NCBI GenBank assembly: GCA_964596165.1
Contig: CAZQTW010000008.1
Location: forward strand, 1 to 64,000
Direction: 5' to 3'
DNA length: 64,000 bases
DNA from: CAYUQT01 sp964596165
Lineage (GTDB): Bacteria; Planctomycetota; Phycisphaerae; UBA1845; JAFGLZ01
Part shown: positions 7,914 through 15,140 of the stretch, piece by piece
Numbering within the stretch: position 1 is the stretch's first letter
Layout: each line of letters opens with the position of its first letter
Made by a program: the position numbers and the translations under genes
The notes under the pieces: generated by a model
Databases searched by the model: none
What the model was told of the DNA's origin: nothing
The model's input: only the letters and a program-made list of their open reading frames with translations

Positions 7914-9080
7914 TCAGACTGCACATCGTTCCGCACCGGCCGCGGGGTGAGTCGAGTAGACCAAGGCCGGCTTTTTCTGCCGGGCGTCGTATTTTTCACG
8001 GACGGCCTCTTGAAGCCGAGGGAGGGCGGCTTCCTCGGCGAGGGCGATTGCACAGCCGCCGAAACCGCCACCGGTCATTCGAGCCCCGTGGACGCCCTCA
8101 ACGGACCCAGCCACCTCAACAAGGGCGTCAAGCTCCGAGCACGACACCTCGTAATCGTCTCGAAGCGACACGTGGGACTCATTCATGAGTCGGCCGAGTG
8201 TTCGCACATCGCCCTGCTTGAGCGCCTCTGCCGCCCTGACGGTTCGTTCGATTTCGGTGACGACGTGGCGGCAACGCCTGGCGACAACGGGGTCCATCAG
8301 GCCGGCGTACCTCTCGATCATTGAGCTATCGGCATCACGGAGCGAACGTACCGCGGACTCCTTGGACCGGATCAGTCGGAGCCCCTCCTGACACTGCCGT
8401 TGTCTGACGGGGTATTGACTGGCCCCGATTTCGTGTTTCACGTGAGTGTCCATGACGACGAAGACGAGACCGGGCAGATTCGCGGGAATGTGTTCGTACT
8501 CCCGGCTACGACAGTCCAGCAGGAGCGCGTGATCCTTGCGGCCGAGGACGCAGATGAACTGGTCCATGATTCCGCAGGGTGATCCGGCGAATCGATGCTC
8601 GGCTTGCCGGCAGAGCAGCGCCAATCGCACCGGATCGAGTGTCCGACCGGAGGCCGTCAAGAGGGCGTGAGCCGTTCCGACTTCCAAAGCCGCCGAGCTG
8701 CTGACGCCGCCGCCCAGCGAGACTTCGCTGTGGATCAGCAGGTCGGCGCCGACCAGCGACACCCCATCCTCCTGGAGCATGGCGGCCACGCCTTTCACGT
8801 AGTTCGCCCATTTGGGTTCGCCCGGCGAGCCGATGGCGTCGAGGTCGAACTGCACCGTCTGACGGTAGGCCGTCGTGTGGACGCGGACTTGGTGATCATC
8901 TCGTCGTCGGACGGCCACGTAGAGCGCTTGCGTCATTGCAATCGGCAAGACGAAACCCTCGTTGTAGTCCGTGTGCTCTCCGATGAGATTGACGCGCCCC
9001 GGCGAGCGGACCAACGCCGTGGGCTTGCCGGCTTGGAACAGGGTCTCGAACGTGGCGGACACGTCATCCAGATTGATCAC
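7914..9080 (-). CDS. galK: Galactokinase
   Basis: A 388-residue GHMP kinase that phosphorylates galactose at C1. The galactokinase signature GRVNLIGEHTDYNEGFVLP is near the N-terminus, the phosphate loop reads GGGVSSSAALEVG (usually GxGLSSSAA), and motif III is TGGGFGGCAIAL. The start is a GTG at 9080 with GGAG eight bases upstream; an overlapping ATG at 9085 is out of frame. galE, which acts further along the Leloir pathway, is 12 kb away, and no galT is in the window. Confidence 0.92.
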   Translation of the reverse strand: MINLDDVSATFETLFQAGKPTALVRSPGRVNLIGEHTDYNEGFVLPIAMTQALYVAVRRRDDHQVRVHTTAYRQTVQFDLDAIGSPGEPKWANYVKGVAAMLQEDGVSLVGADLLIHSEVSLGGGVSSSAALEVGTAHALLTASGRTLDPVRLALLCRQAEHRFAGSPCGIMDQFICVLGRKDHALLLDCRSREYEHIPANLPGLVFVVMDTHVKHEIGASQYPVRQRQCQEGLRLIRSKESAVRSLRDADSSMIERYAGLMDPVVARRCRHVVTEIERTVRAAEALKQGDVRTLGRLMNESHVSLRDDYEVSCSELDALVEVAGSVEGVHGARMTGGGFGGCAIALAEEAALPRLQEAVREKYDARQKKPALVYSTHPAAGAERCAV

Positions 9081-9233
9081 GTCATGTCTCCGATCCGCGG
9101 TCTCGGGGGATTGCAGCGGGGAATCTAGGAAACGCGGGGAATGCTGTCAAGCGGGTCCGGAGAGCGGATGGGGACGGAGGCTTTTCTTCAAGGCGGTGAT
9201 TAATCTCCCTTTTGGCTCTTGGGTATCGCAATC

Positions 9234-9262
9234 TTGACTTGGATGCTGGAATCGGCTACAAG
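9234..9262 (+). promoter_or_regulatory. Predicted sigma-70-type promoter
   Basis: TTGACT (9234-9239), a 17-base spacer, and TACAAG (9257-9262), about 48 bases before the ATG of the lipoprotein gene. The spacing is ideal and the flanking DNA is locally AT-richer than its neighbours. Confidence 0.5.
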
Positions 9263-9310
9263 TTGCTAGTTTACGTACTGGGAACGCTAAATCGGTACGG
9301 GTGCTAGGCC

Positions 9311-9793
9311 ATGACAACGTACACATGTCGAGCGATCATTGTCGGTGCCTGGGTTGTGTTTCCTTGGGTGGTGGGATGCGACGGCGGGGTTCTGAGCGGC
9401 GAGGAGAAGAAGTTGATTCCCCAGCAGCAGCTTGGGTCGAGCGATATCCCGGTTCCCGCCGGCTTCGAGATGGACCAGGGGTCGTCGGAAGACCGATCGG
9501 CGGGCGGAACGCGGATGGTTCGCCATGTCTATCTGGGGAAGAAGGACGGACAACTCGTTCGAGCCTTTTACCGGGATCAGATGCCCTTGACCAAGTGGAC
9601 ACTGACGCTGGATGAGATGCGTCAGGGGCAGTTTGTCATGCAATTTGAAAAAGAGCTGGAAACGTGTGATATCAATATCTCCGAGGTGGGTCGGGGGTGG
9701 ACATCGAAGACGAAACTTCGTATCGAAGTGACGCCCCGCGCGCGGGGGGCTAGGCCCGCCAAATCCGTCCAGGACAGCAAACTGAAGTCATGA
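9311..9793 (+). CDS. Putative lipoprotein
   Basis: A 160-residue protein with a signal peptide ending in the lipobox WVVGC (Cys23). The mature part (DIPVPAGFEM, then VRHVYLGKKDGQLVRAFYRDQMPLTKW) resembles the small lipoproteins that measure or bind through an FYRDQMP-like segment seen in planctomycetes. The function is unknown. The stop codon overlaps the start of the TPR gene (ATGA at 9790-9793), so the two are translationally coupled and may act together at the envelope. Confidence 0.65.
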   Translation: MTTYTCRAIIVGAWVVFPWVVGCDGGVLSGEEKKLIPQQQLGSSDIPVPAGFEMDQGSSEDRSAGGTRMVRHVYLGKKDGQLVRAFYRDQMPLTKWTLTLDEMRQGQFVMQFEKELETCDINISEVGRGWTSKTKLRIEVTPRARGARPAKSVQDSKLKS

Positions 9794-10563
9794 AGACCGA
9801 TCGAAGACAGCAACTCCGTACGAACGAACTGGCACAGTCTCTGGCCGACCTGGTCGAGTTCCTCCGGCGCAACAGCGGCGCGGTGTTTGCGGGGACGGCG
9901 GCCATTGTCTTGGTGGTCGGCTTGGGCATCTACTGGTACTCGGCGAGGGTCGCGGCTCACTACCAGGGATGGGACGATTTTTACGGCAGTCAGCTCATGG
10001 GGGAGAGATCGTCCGACGCGCGTTTGGCCGCGATGCGGACCATTACCGAACGGTACAAGGACCCCGCCTTGGTCGCCATGACGTGGGTCAAGCTTGCCGA
10101 CGCCAGTCTCCACGAGGCGACTTCCGGCACCCGTTCGCCCGAAGAAGTCCAGCGGCTGTTCACGGACGCGGCGAATGCGTATTCGACCATACTTCAGCAC
10201 TATCCGGACCAGCTTCTCGCCGTTGCCGGGGCGCATTTTGGCTTGGCCTATCTGGCTGAGAATCAAGGACAGTGGGACGTGGCATCGAGGCACTATCAGG
10301 CCGTCATCGAAGATGCGCGATTTGCGGAGATGCCTTACAAACAGGAAGCGACCGAAGCTCTCAAACGTTTGGCGGTGATCAGGGAACCGATCGTCTTCGC
10401 GCCTCCACCGGCCACCTCACCCGCGACGCAGTCGCGATCCGACAGCCCCCCTCGGTCTTCCGGTCCTGCCGCCTCCGTGCCGATCGCGGGGTTGCCTGGG
10501 GGTCAGGCGGTCAGCCGGCCGGTGAAGACGTCGACATCGTCGGTCCCCGCGGTTGCCCACTGA
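9790..10563 (+). CDS. Membrane-anchored tetratricopeptide protein (YfgM-like)
   Basis: A 257-residue protein with a short cytoplasmic N-terminus, one transmembrane helix (about residues 30-50, AVFAGTAAIVLVVGLGIYWY) and an outer-face TPR-like domain (repeats around AYSTILQHYPDQLLAVAGAHFGLAYLAENQG and the following helix pair). The C-terminal 55 residues are Pro/Ser-rich and disordered. This matches YfgM/DUF2133-type proteins that work with periplasmic chaperones, but the assignment is by architecture only. Its start overlaps the stop of the lipoprotein gene. Confidence 0.65.
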   Translation: MKTDRRQQLRTNELAQSLADLVEFLRRNSGAVFAGTAAIVLVVGLGIYWYSARVAAHYQGWDDFYGSQLMGERSSDARLAAMRTITERYKDPALVAMTWVKLADASLHEATSGTRSPEEVQRLFTDAANAYSTILQHYPDQLLAVAGAHFGLAYLAENQGQWDVASRHYQAVIEDARFAEMPYKQEATEALKRLAVIREPIVFAPPPATSPATQSRSDSPPRSSGPAASVPIAGLPGGQAVSRPVKTSTSSVPAVAH

Positions 10564-10633
10564 TCCGACTGCTCGCCTCGGTTTGGAGAGCGACGAGGCT
10601 TCGCGACGGTGGGGGAATTTGGGGGTTTTGCAA

Positions 10634-10662
10634 TTGATAAGGGTGCCCTGACTTGCTAGATT
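10634..10662 (+). promoter_or_regulatory. Predicted promoter of the corrinoid-protein gene
   Basis: TTGATA (10634-10639), 17-base spacer, TAGATT (10657-10662). Transcription would start about 50 bases before the gene. An AAGGGAG ribosome-binding site follows at 10704-10710. I see no cobalamin-riboswitch B12 box in the short leader. Confidence 0.55.
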
Positions 10663-10719
10663 CTTGGCCTGTTTCGCGGGACTATCTCAAGCGGGAGTGC
10701 AAGAAGGGAGATTGGACTC

Positions 10720-11358
10720 ATGGCAGATCTGAAGGCGATTGCGGAAGCGGTCATCAACGGCAACCGTAACGTACCGAAGACCGCTCTGCAACTGACGGAA
10801 GAAGCCCTGGCCCAGGGCATGAGCGCGAAGTCCATCTTTGAGGACGGTCTCATGGCGGGCATGGGCGTGGTCATCGAGCGTTTCAAGAAGAACGAGGTTT
10901 TCATTCCTGAGGTATTGATTTCCGCGCGGGCTTTCGGGCCGGCGATGGAAAAGGTGAAGCCGTTGCTGCTTGCTGCCGGTGAGAAGCCCGTGGGCAAGGT
11001 CGTCATCGGAACGGTCAAAGGCGATCTGCACGATATCGGGAAGAACCTAGTCAGCCTGACGCTGAAGGGGCAGGGGTTCGACATTCTTGATTTGGGCACG
11101 GACGTGGCTCCGGACGTCTTCGTGAAGAAGGCATCGGAGGCAGGGGCCGACATCATTGCGATGAGCGCGCTGCTGACGACGACGATGCCGCAGATGAAGA
11201 ACGTCATCGCGGCCGTCAAACAATCGGGTCTGAAGGTCAGGACCATGATCGGCGGTGCTCCCGTCACGCAGGACTATGCCAACGAAATCGGCGCGGATGG
11301 GTATGCTCCGGACGCGGCCACGGCGGTGGAGGTGGCGAAGAAGCTCGTCAATTGCTGA
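10720..11358 (+). CDS. Corrinoid (B12-binding) methyltransferase protein, MtbC/MttC type
   Basis: A 212-residue two-domain corrinoid protein. Residues 1-85 form the helical cap domain, and residues 90-212 form the Rossmann-like B12-binding domain with the base-off motif GDLHDIGKN (Asp102, His104 as lower cobalt ligand, Gly107) and the later SALLTTTMPQM and IGGAPVT segments. In methylamine, methanol and O-demethylase systems such proteins carry a methyl group between two methyltransferases. Neither partner is in the window, so the substrate is unknown. The gene has its own promoter and a strong terminator, and so is a single-gene transcription unit. Confidence 0.88.
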   Translation: MADLKAIAEAVINGNRNVPKTALQLTEEALAQGMSAKSIFEDGLMAGMGVVIERFKKNEVFIPEVLISARAFGPAMEKVKPLLLAAGEKPVGKVVIGTVKGDLHDIGKNLVSLTLKGQGFDILDLGTDVAPDVFVKKASEAGADIIAMSALLTTTMPQMKNVIAAVKQSGLKVRTMIGGAPVTQDYANEIGADGYAPDAATAVEVAKKLVNC

Positions 11359-11396
11359 GGCGCCGTTTTGCAGACCCATTCGGGAGTGGTGAGCTG

Positions 11397-11428
11397 AACG
11401 GGTTCCGCTCGAGCGGGACCCGTTTTTT
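11397..11428 (+). terminator. Rho-independent terminator
   Basis: A 13-base arm, ACGGGTTCCGCTC (11398-11410), pairs with GAGCGGGACCCGT (11411-11423) with a single G-T mismatch, and six T residues follow (11423-11428). It ends transcription of the corrinoid-protein gene. Confidence 0.85.
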
Positions 11429-11534
11429 CGTCGGATGGAACCGCCGGGATTGTGGGGACGACCATGAACAGATCGCCGAGCGCTGATCCACGACCTTGCT
11501 GAATCAAGGTGTTCGGCGGGGATCGCCGTTTCGG

Positions 11535-11543
11535 TGCTAGAAT
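11535..11543 (+). promoter_or_regulatory. Extended -10 promoter, possibly leaderless
   Basis: TGCTAGAAT is an extended -10 (TGn plus TAGAAT at 11538-11543). Transcription would begin about six bases before or at the ATG at 11556, which has no Shine-Dalgarno sequence. No good -35 is visible, as expected for an extended -10 promoter. Confidence 0.45.
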
Positions 11544-11555
11544 ACCATAGAACAC

Positions 11556-12665
11556 ATGGATCTTGACGACGTGCGGATGAGTATCGCGGCCATGAGCGGC
11601 CGCAAGCCCACGGACAGCGCCGTGCCCGATGCGGACGGCGATGCCGAGGATATCTTGGAGCGTCCGGTCTCTTTCGACGACGACAGGGCCGACGAGGTGA
11701 TCCTGCGCATCCGCCGGAAGTTTCCCGGAAGAAGGGTCGACAAGTATCTGCACGGTCGTTTCATCCGGATGTCTCGGACGCTGATCCAGCGGCTCATCAA
11801 GCAAGGGGCGATTACCGTTAATGACAAGCCGACCAAGCCGAGCTACGAACTCATGCCGGGCGACATGATTCGGGTGATGATCCCGCCGCCCGAGCCGAAC
11901 GAGGTCGTTCCGGAGCCGATTCCCCTTCAGATCGTCTACGAAGACCGGGAGATGCTCGGCGTCAACAAGCAAGCCGGGCTCATTTGTCATCCCGCCCGGG
12001 CGACGCAGATGGGTACGCTCGCCAACGGACTGGCGTATTATGCCGAGAGTCTCAGCCACGGCGAGGATCCCTTCCGGCCGGGCATTGTGCACCGACTGGA
12101 CAAGAACACGACGGGGATCATGTTGGTCGCCAAGACGGATGAAGCGCACTGGCGGCTGGCCCTTCAATTCGAGCGGCGTTCCCTGCAGAAGGAGTACTGG
12201 GCCGTCGTGGAAGGACGGGTTGAACTGGACTCCGATGTGATCAACGTCCCCATCGGTCACCATCCCCGTGTCAAAGACAAGTACATGGTGACGGGTCTGC
12301 GGACGGAAGGCGAGCTTGGCAGCGAAGCGGTTACGCGCTACGAGGTGTCCGAGCGATTTGCGGGGTTCACCCTAGTGCGTTTGTTTCCGAAGACTGGTCG
12401 CACACACCAACTGCGCGTCCATATGAGCTATATCGGGCACCCCATCTTGGGTGATCCGATGTACGGGGGTCATTTCGTGACCGAAGCCCAGCTTTCGGGC
12501 AGGCCTACCGATCCGGGTGTGCCTGTGATCCAGCGGCAAGCCCTTCATGCCTATCAGATTACGTTCACCCACCCCATTCGCGAGCAGCGGATGACCTTGC
12601 AGGCGCCCTTGCCCGAGGATTTTGTCCGGGTCCTTGATCTTTTGCGAAAACACAGACAGAAGTGA
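11556..12665 (+). CDS. RluA-family 23S rRNA pseudouridine synthase
   Basis: A 369-residue enzyme that isomerises specific uridines in rRNA. An S4 RNA-binding domain spans about residues 55-110 (RRVDKYLHGRFIRMSRTLIQ and AITVNDKPTKPSYELMPGD). The catalytic domain carries HRLDKNTTGIML with the catalytic Asp182, and the later GRTHQLRVHM signature. Domain order matches RluD, but the N-terminal 45 residues are an acidic extension not usual in that protein. The start at 11556 has no ribosome-binding site and sits just after an extended -10, so it may be translated from a leaderless mRNA. Confidence 0.88.
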   Translation: MDLDDVRMSIAAMSGRKPTDSAVPDADGDAEDILERPVSFDDDRADEVILRIRRKFPGRRVDKYLHGRFIRMSRTLIQRLIKQGAITVNDKPTKPSYELMPGDMIRVMIPPPEPNEVVPEPIPLQIVYEDREMLGVNKQAGLICHPARATQMGTLANGLAYYAESLSHGEDPFRPGIVHRLDKNTTGIMLVAKTDEAHWRLALQFERRSLQKEYWAVVEGRVELDSDVINVPIGHHPRVKDKYMVTGLRTEGELGSEAVTRYEVSERFAGFTLVRLFPKTGRTHQLRVHMSYIGHPILGDPMYGGHFVTEAQLSGRPTDPGVPVIQRQALHAYQITFTHPIREQRMTLQAPLPEDFVRVLDLLRKHRQK

Positions 12666-13262
12666 GCACGTTGCCGGGAAGTTCCTATAGGAGCAATCGC
12701 ATGGCGCTAAGCACATAAAGGCGATCTAATGGATTCGCTTAATCTCCATCTCGCCCCTTCGCTCATTGGCCTTTCGAGGCCGTCGAAACCCGACGATTTC
12801 ATTCAAGTTTCAGCAGATGAGGCGGTAAGCATGGTGTTTCCGCCTGCATCAGGCATATGCCTTGGGCCGGTATGGGGTCGTTCTTCCAGGGTATTGGAAA
12901 TCATTGGTAGGGAGCTGAAGGACATGACGTTGGGGGTGTCGTGGGCCGACTGCAATCCCTCTCTTGCCAATGATTTCCGAGAATGTTGCGTTGACCGGCA
13001 CATCGGGGTCCGAAATAATAGGGTAGAGGGACGTGAGTTTGCTCTGGTGCCCTGTGTGGGCCAAGGTCCTGCGTTTTGCGGGTGCGGGGTCCGGACGGGT
13101 CGGCTGAGGGGGCTGGCCGGGAGTACCGGCGGGGGTTGGCAAGCCCGGTTTTCGATGGTGCCGGATACCCGCGGCAGGAAGACCGTCGGGTGGACCCCGT
13201 TGTGGGGTCCGTGGTCCCTCTCGCCGGGCCAAGCGATTCTCGCGTCTCGGGAGGCGGGTGAC
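12666..13262 (+). promoter_or_regulatory. Long leader region of the sigma-factor gene
   Basis: About 600 bases without a convincing gene. A plausible promoter is TTGACC (12991-12996), 17-base spacer, AATAAT (13014-13019), giving a leader of about 240 bases. The leader contains a perfect hairpin, GGACCCC (13192-13198) against GGGGTCC (13204-13210), with no T run. An open frame that is continuous with the sigma gene crosses this region from 12729, but it has poor protein-like composition. A strong GGGAGG ribosome-binding site at 13249-13254 marks the true start. Confidence 0.45.
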
Positions 13263-14948
13263 GTGGCGCGATACACTCTAGAGCTTATTGAACAACTGGC
13301 CAGGCAGTTGTTCCTGTCGCCGCTGCGTCTGCGACTTCAGCAGATAGAGGGCGCCGAGTATCTCGTCGACATCATCGAGCCGAGGCGTGCTTATCCTTAC
13401 CACCTCGTGCTCTTCCATATCACAAGCTACCGTCCGAAGGCCGCATCGGATGACGACGATTTGTTGCCGGGCGACTGCCTGATCAGCGACTTGGTGCAGT
13501 TGATTGATGAGCTCAGCGCCTCGGCGAACCTCCATGTGAACCAGCTCGGTCAGATGTGCTGGTCGTACGAGGACATTTGCGGGCGATTCCGGGTTTCCCC
13601 GAAGACGATCAAACGGTGGCACCAGCGTGGGCTCGTATCGTATCGTGCGGTGGACACCGACGGTCAACGGAAGGTGGTTTTCCCCGACCGTGCCTTGCGG
13701 CGGTTCATCAGCAAGAACGCTCGGATGGTCAAGCGTGCGGCGTCTTTCAGCAAGCTCACGGAGGCGGAGCGGGAGACGATTGTCGACAAGGCACGCGTGC
13801 TGGTTGAACGGGGTTCGACCAAGATCAGCGACGTGGCCGAGCAGGTGGCCGCCGAGGTGGGGCGTTCCTCGGAGACCGTTCGCTACATTCTCCGTCGTTA
13901 TGACGAACATCATCCGGAGACGGCGCTCTTCACGCGACAGAGTCAGCCGATCGGGGACGACGAGCAGCTCGATATTTATCGCTGCTATAAGAGCGGCGAC
14001 ACGATTGCCGACCTGGCCAAACGGTTCGATCGAACGGTCTCGAGTATTCACCGGATCGTGACGGAGTTGAAGGCTCGCGAGCTGTTGAGCCGGTCGATTG
14101 AGTTCATTCCCAGCGACGAGTTTGAATCGCCGGATGCCGACGAGGTGATTCTGCATCAGACGGAACCCAGCCGAGAGGCCGTTGGGGAGTCCTCGTCGCG
14201 ACCCGCCGTTCCCGGCGACATGCCCGCCTATTTGAGTGAATTGTACGGCATGCCGCTGTTGGACGAGCAGCAGGAGCAGGATCTGTTCCGGCGCTACAAT
14301 TACATCAAGTACAAGGCGGCCAAGCTGGCGGGAACGATCGATCCGAAGCATCCGCGGATTCGGGATCTGGAGGAGCTCGAGGAGCTTTACCGTCGGGCCG
14401 ACCAACTGAAGAACCGGCTCATTCAGGCCAATCTGCGTCTGGTCGTGAGCATTGCCAAGCGACACCTGCGTAACGGAATGGATCTCTTCGCCGTCATCAG
14501 CGACGGCAATCTGTCCCTGATGAGGGCTGTTGAGAAGTTCGACTATACGCGGGGCAACAAGTTCAGCACGTATGCCTCGTGGGCCATCATGAAGAACTTC
14601 GCCCGCACGATTCCGGAAGAGCGATACCTGCTGGTCCGCTACCAAACCGGTCACGACGAGCGGCTGGAGGTCGAGCCGGATCCGGAGGATCGCGTGGCAT
14701 CGACGGATCGGCGGCTCACGGGGGTTCGGGAGGCCCTCGACCGTGTCCTGTCGGAGTTGCCCGCCCGCGAGCGAAGCATCGTCACGCATCACTATGGGCT
14801 GACGCCGGACGGCAAGAGCCACACGTTGGACCAGATTGGTGAACTGCTCGGGGTGTCGAAGGAACGAGCCCGTCAGATCGAGAAGCGTGCCCTGCGGCGT
14901 CTCCGCCAAGCGCTCAGCCCGACCATGCTGGAGGCCGTTCTGGCGTAG
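13263..14948 (+). CDS. Sigma-70-family factor with extra helix-turn-helix modules
   Basis: A 561-residue RNA polymerase sigma factor. The N-terminal 95 residues (VARYTLELIEQLARQ onward) are a helical domain I associate with planctomycete sigma factors. A MerR-like HTH follows (YEDICGRFRVSPKTIKRWHQ, about 100-130), then two more HTH-like stretches (ISDVAEQVAAEVGRSSETVR; DTIADLAKRFDRTVSSIHRI). Sigma region 1.2 is at about 320-345, region 2 at about 385-455 (LRLVVSIAKRHL...NKFSTYASWAIMKNF), and region 4 at about 490-550 (VSKERARQIEKRALRRLRQ). Region 3 appears to be missing. I start at the GTG at 13263, which has GGGAGG eight bases upstream. It may be a major alternative sigma factor; the regulon is unknown. 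Confidence 0.85.
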   Translation: MARYTLELIEQLARQLFLSPLRLRLQQIEGAEYLVDIIEPRRAYPYHLVLFHITSYRPKAASDDDDLLPGDCLISDLVQLIDELSASANLHVNQLGQMCWSYEDICGRFRVSPKTIKRWHQRGLVSYRAVDTDGQRKVVFPDRALRRFISKNARMVKRAASFSKLTEAERETIVDKARVLVERGSTKISDVAEQVAAEVGRSSETVRYILRRYDEHHPETALFTRQSQPIGDDEQLDIYRCYKSGDTIADLAKRFDRTVSSIHRIVTELKARELLSRSIEFIPSDEFESPDADEVILHQTEPSREAVGESSSRPAVPGDMPAYLSELYGMPLLDEQQEQDLFRRYNYIKYKAAKLAGTIDPKHPRIRDLEELEELYRRADQLKNRLIQANLRLVVSIAKRHLRNGMDLFAVISDGNLSLMRAVEKFDYTRGNKFSTYASWAIMKNFARTIPEERYLLVRYQTGHDERLEVEPDPEDRVASTDRRLTGVREALDRVLSELPARERSIVTHHYGLTPDGKSHTLDQIGELLGVSKERARQIEKRALRRLRQALSPTMLEAVLA

Positions 14949-15140
14949 GCCGCACCATTCGTCTTCCGCTCCTCAGCCATCCATACCACATCGGGGTTCG
15001 GGTATCGGGGCTCGGATTCTGCTCAAGGGGGCATTCTGCTCTTCTGTTTTTTCCCTGTGTGGTTCATTGATTACCCCCTACCGATTAAGATCACCGGGCG
15101 TCGCAGGTCCGTGGACTCCGGATTTCGGGGGGGTGAGCGT

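Noticed and set aside
10564..10719. Cobalamin riboswitch upstream of the corrinoid protein
   Set aside because: The leader after the predicted start is only about 50 bases and has no B12-box sequence.
12729..13262. N-terminal 178-codon extension of the sigma-factor frame
   Set aside because: Composition is not protein-like, a good promoter lies inside it, and a strong ribosome-binding site precedes the GTG at 13263.
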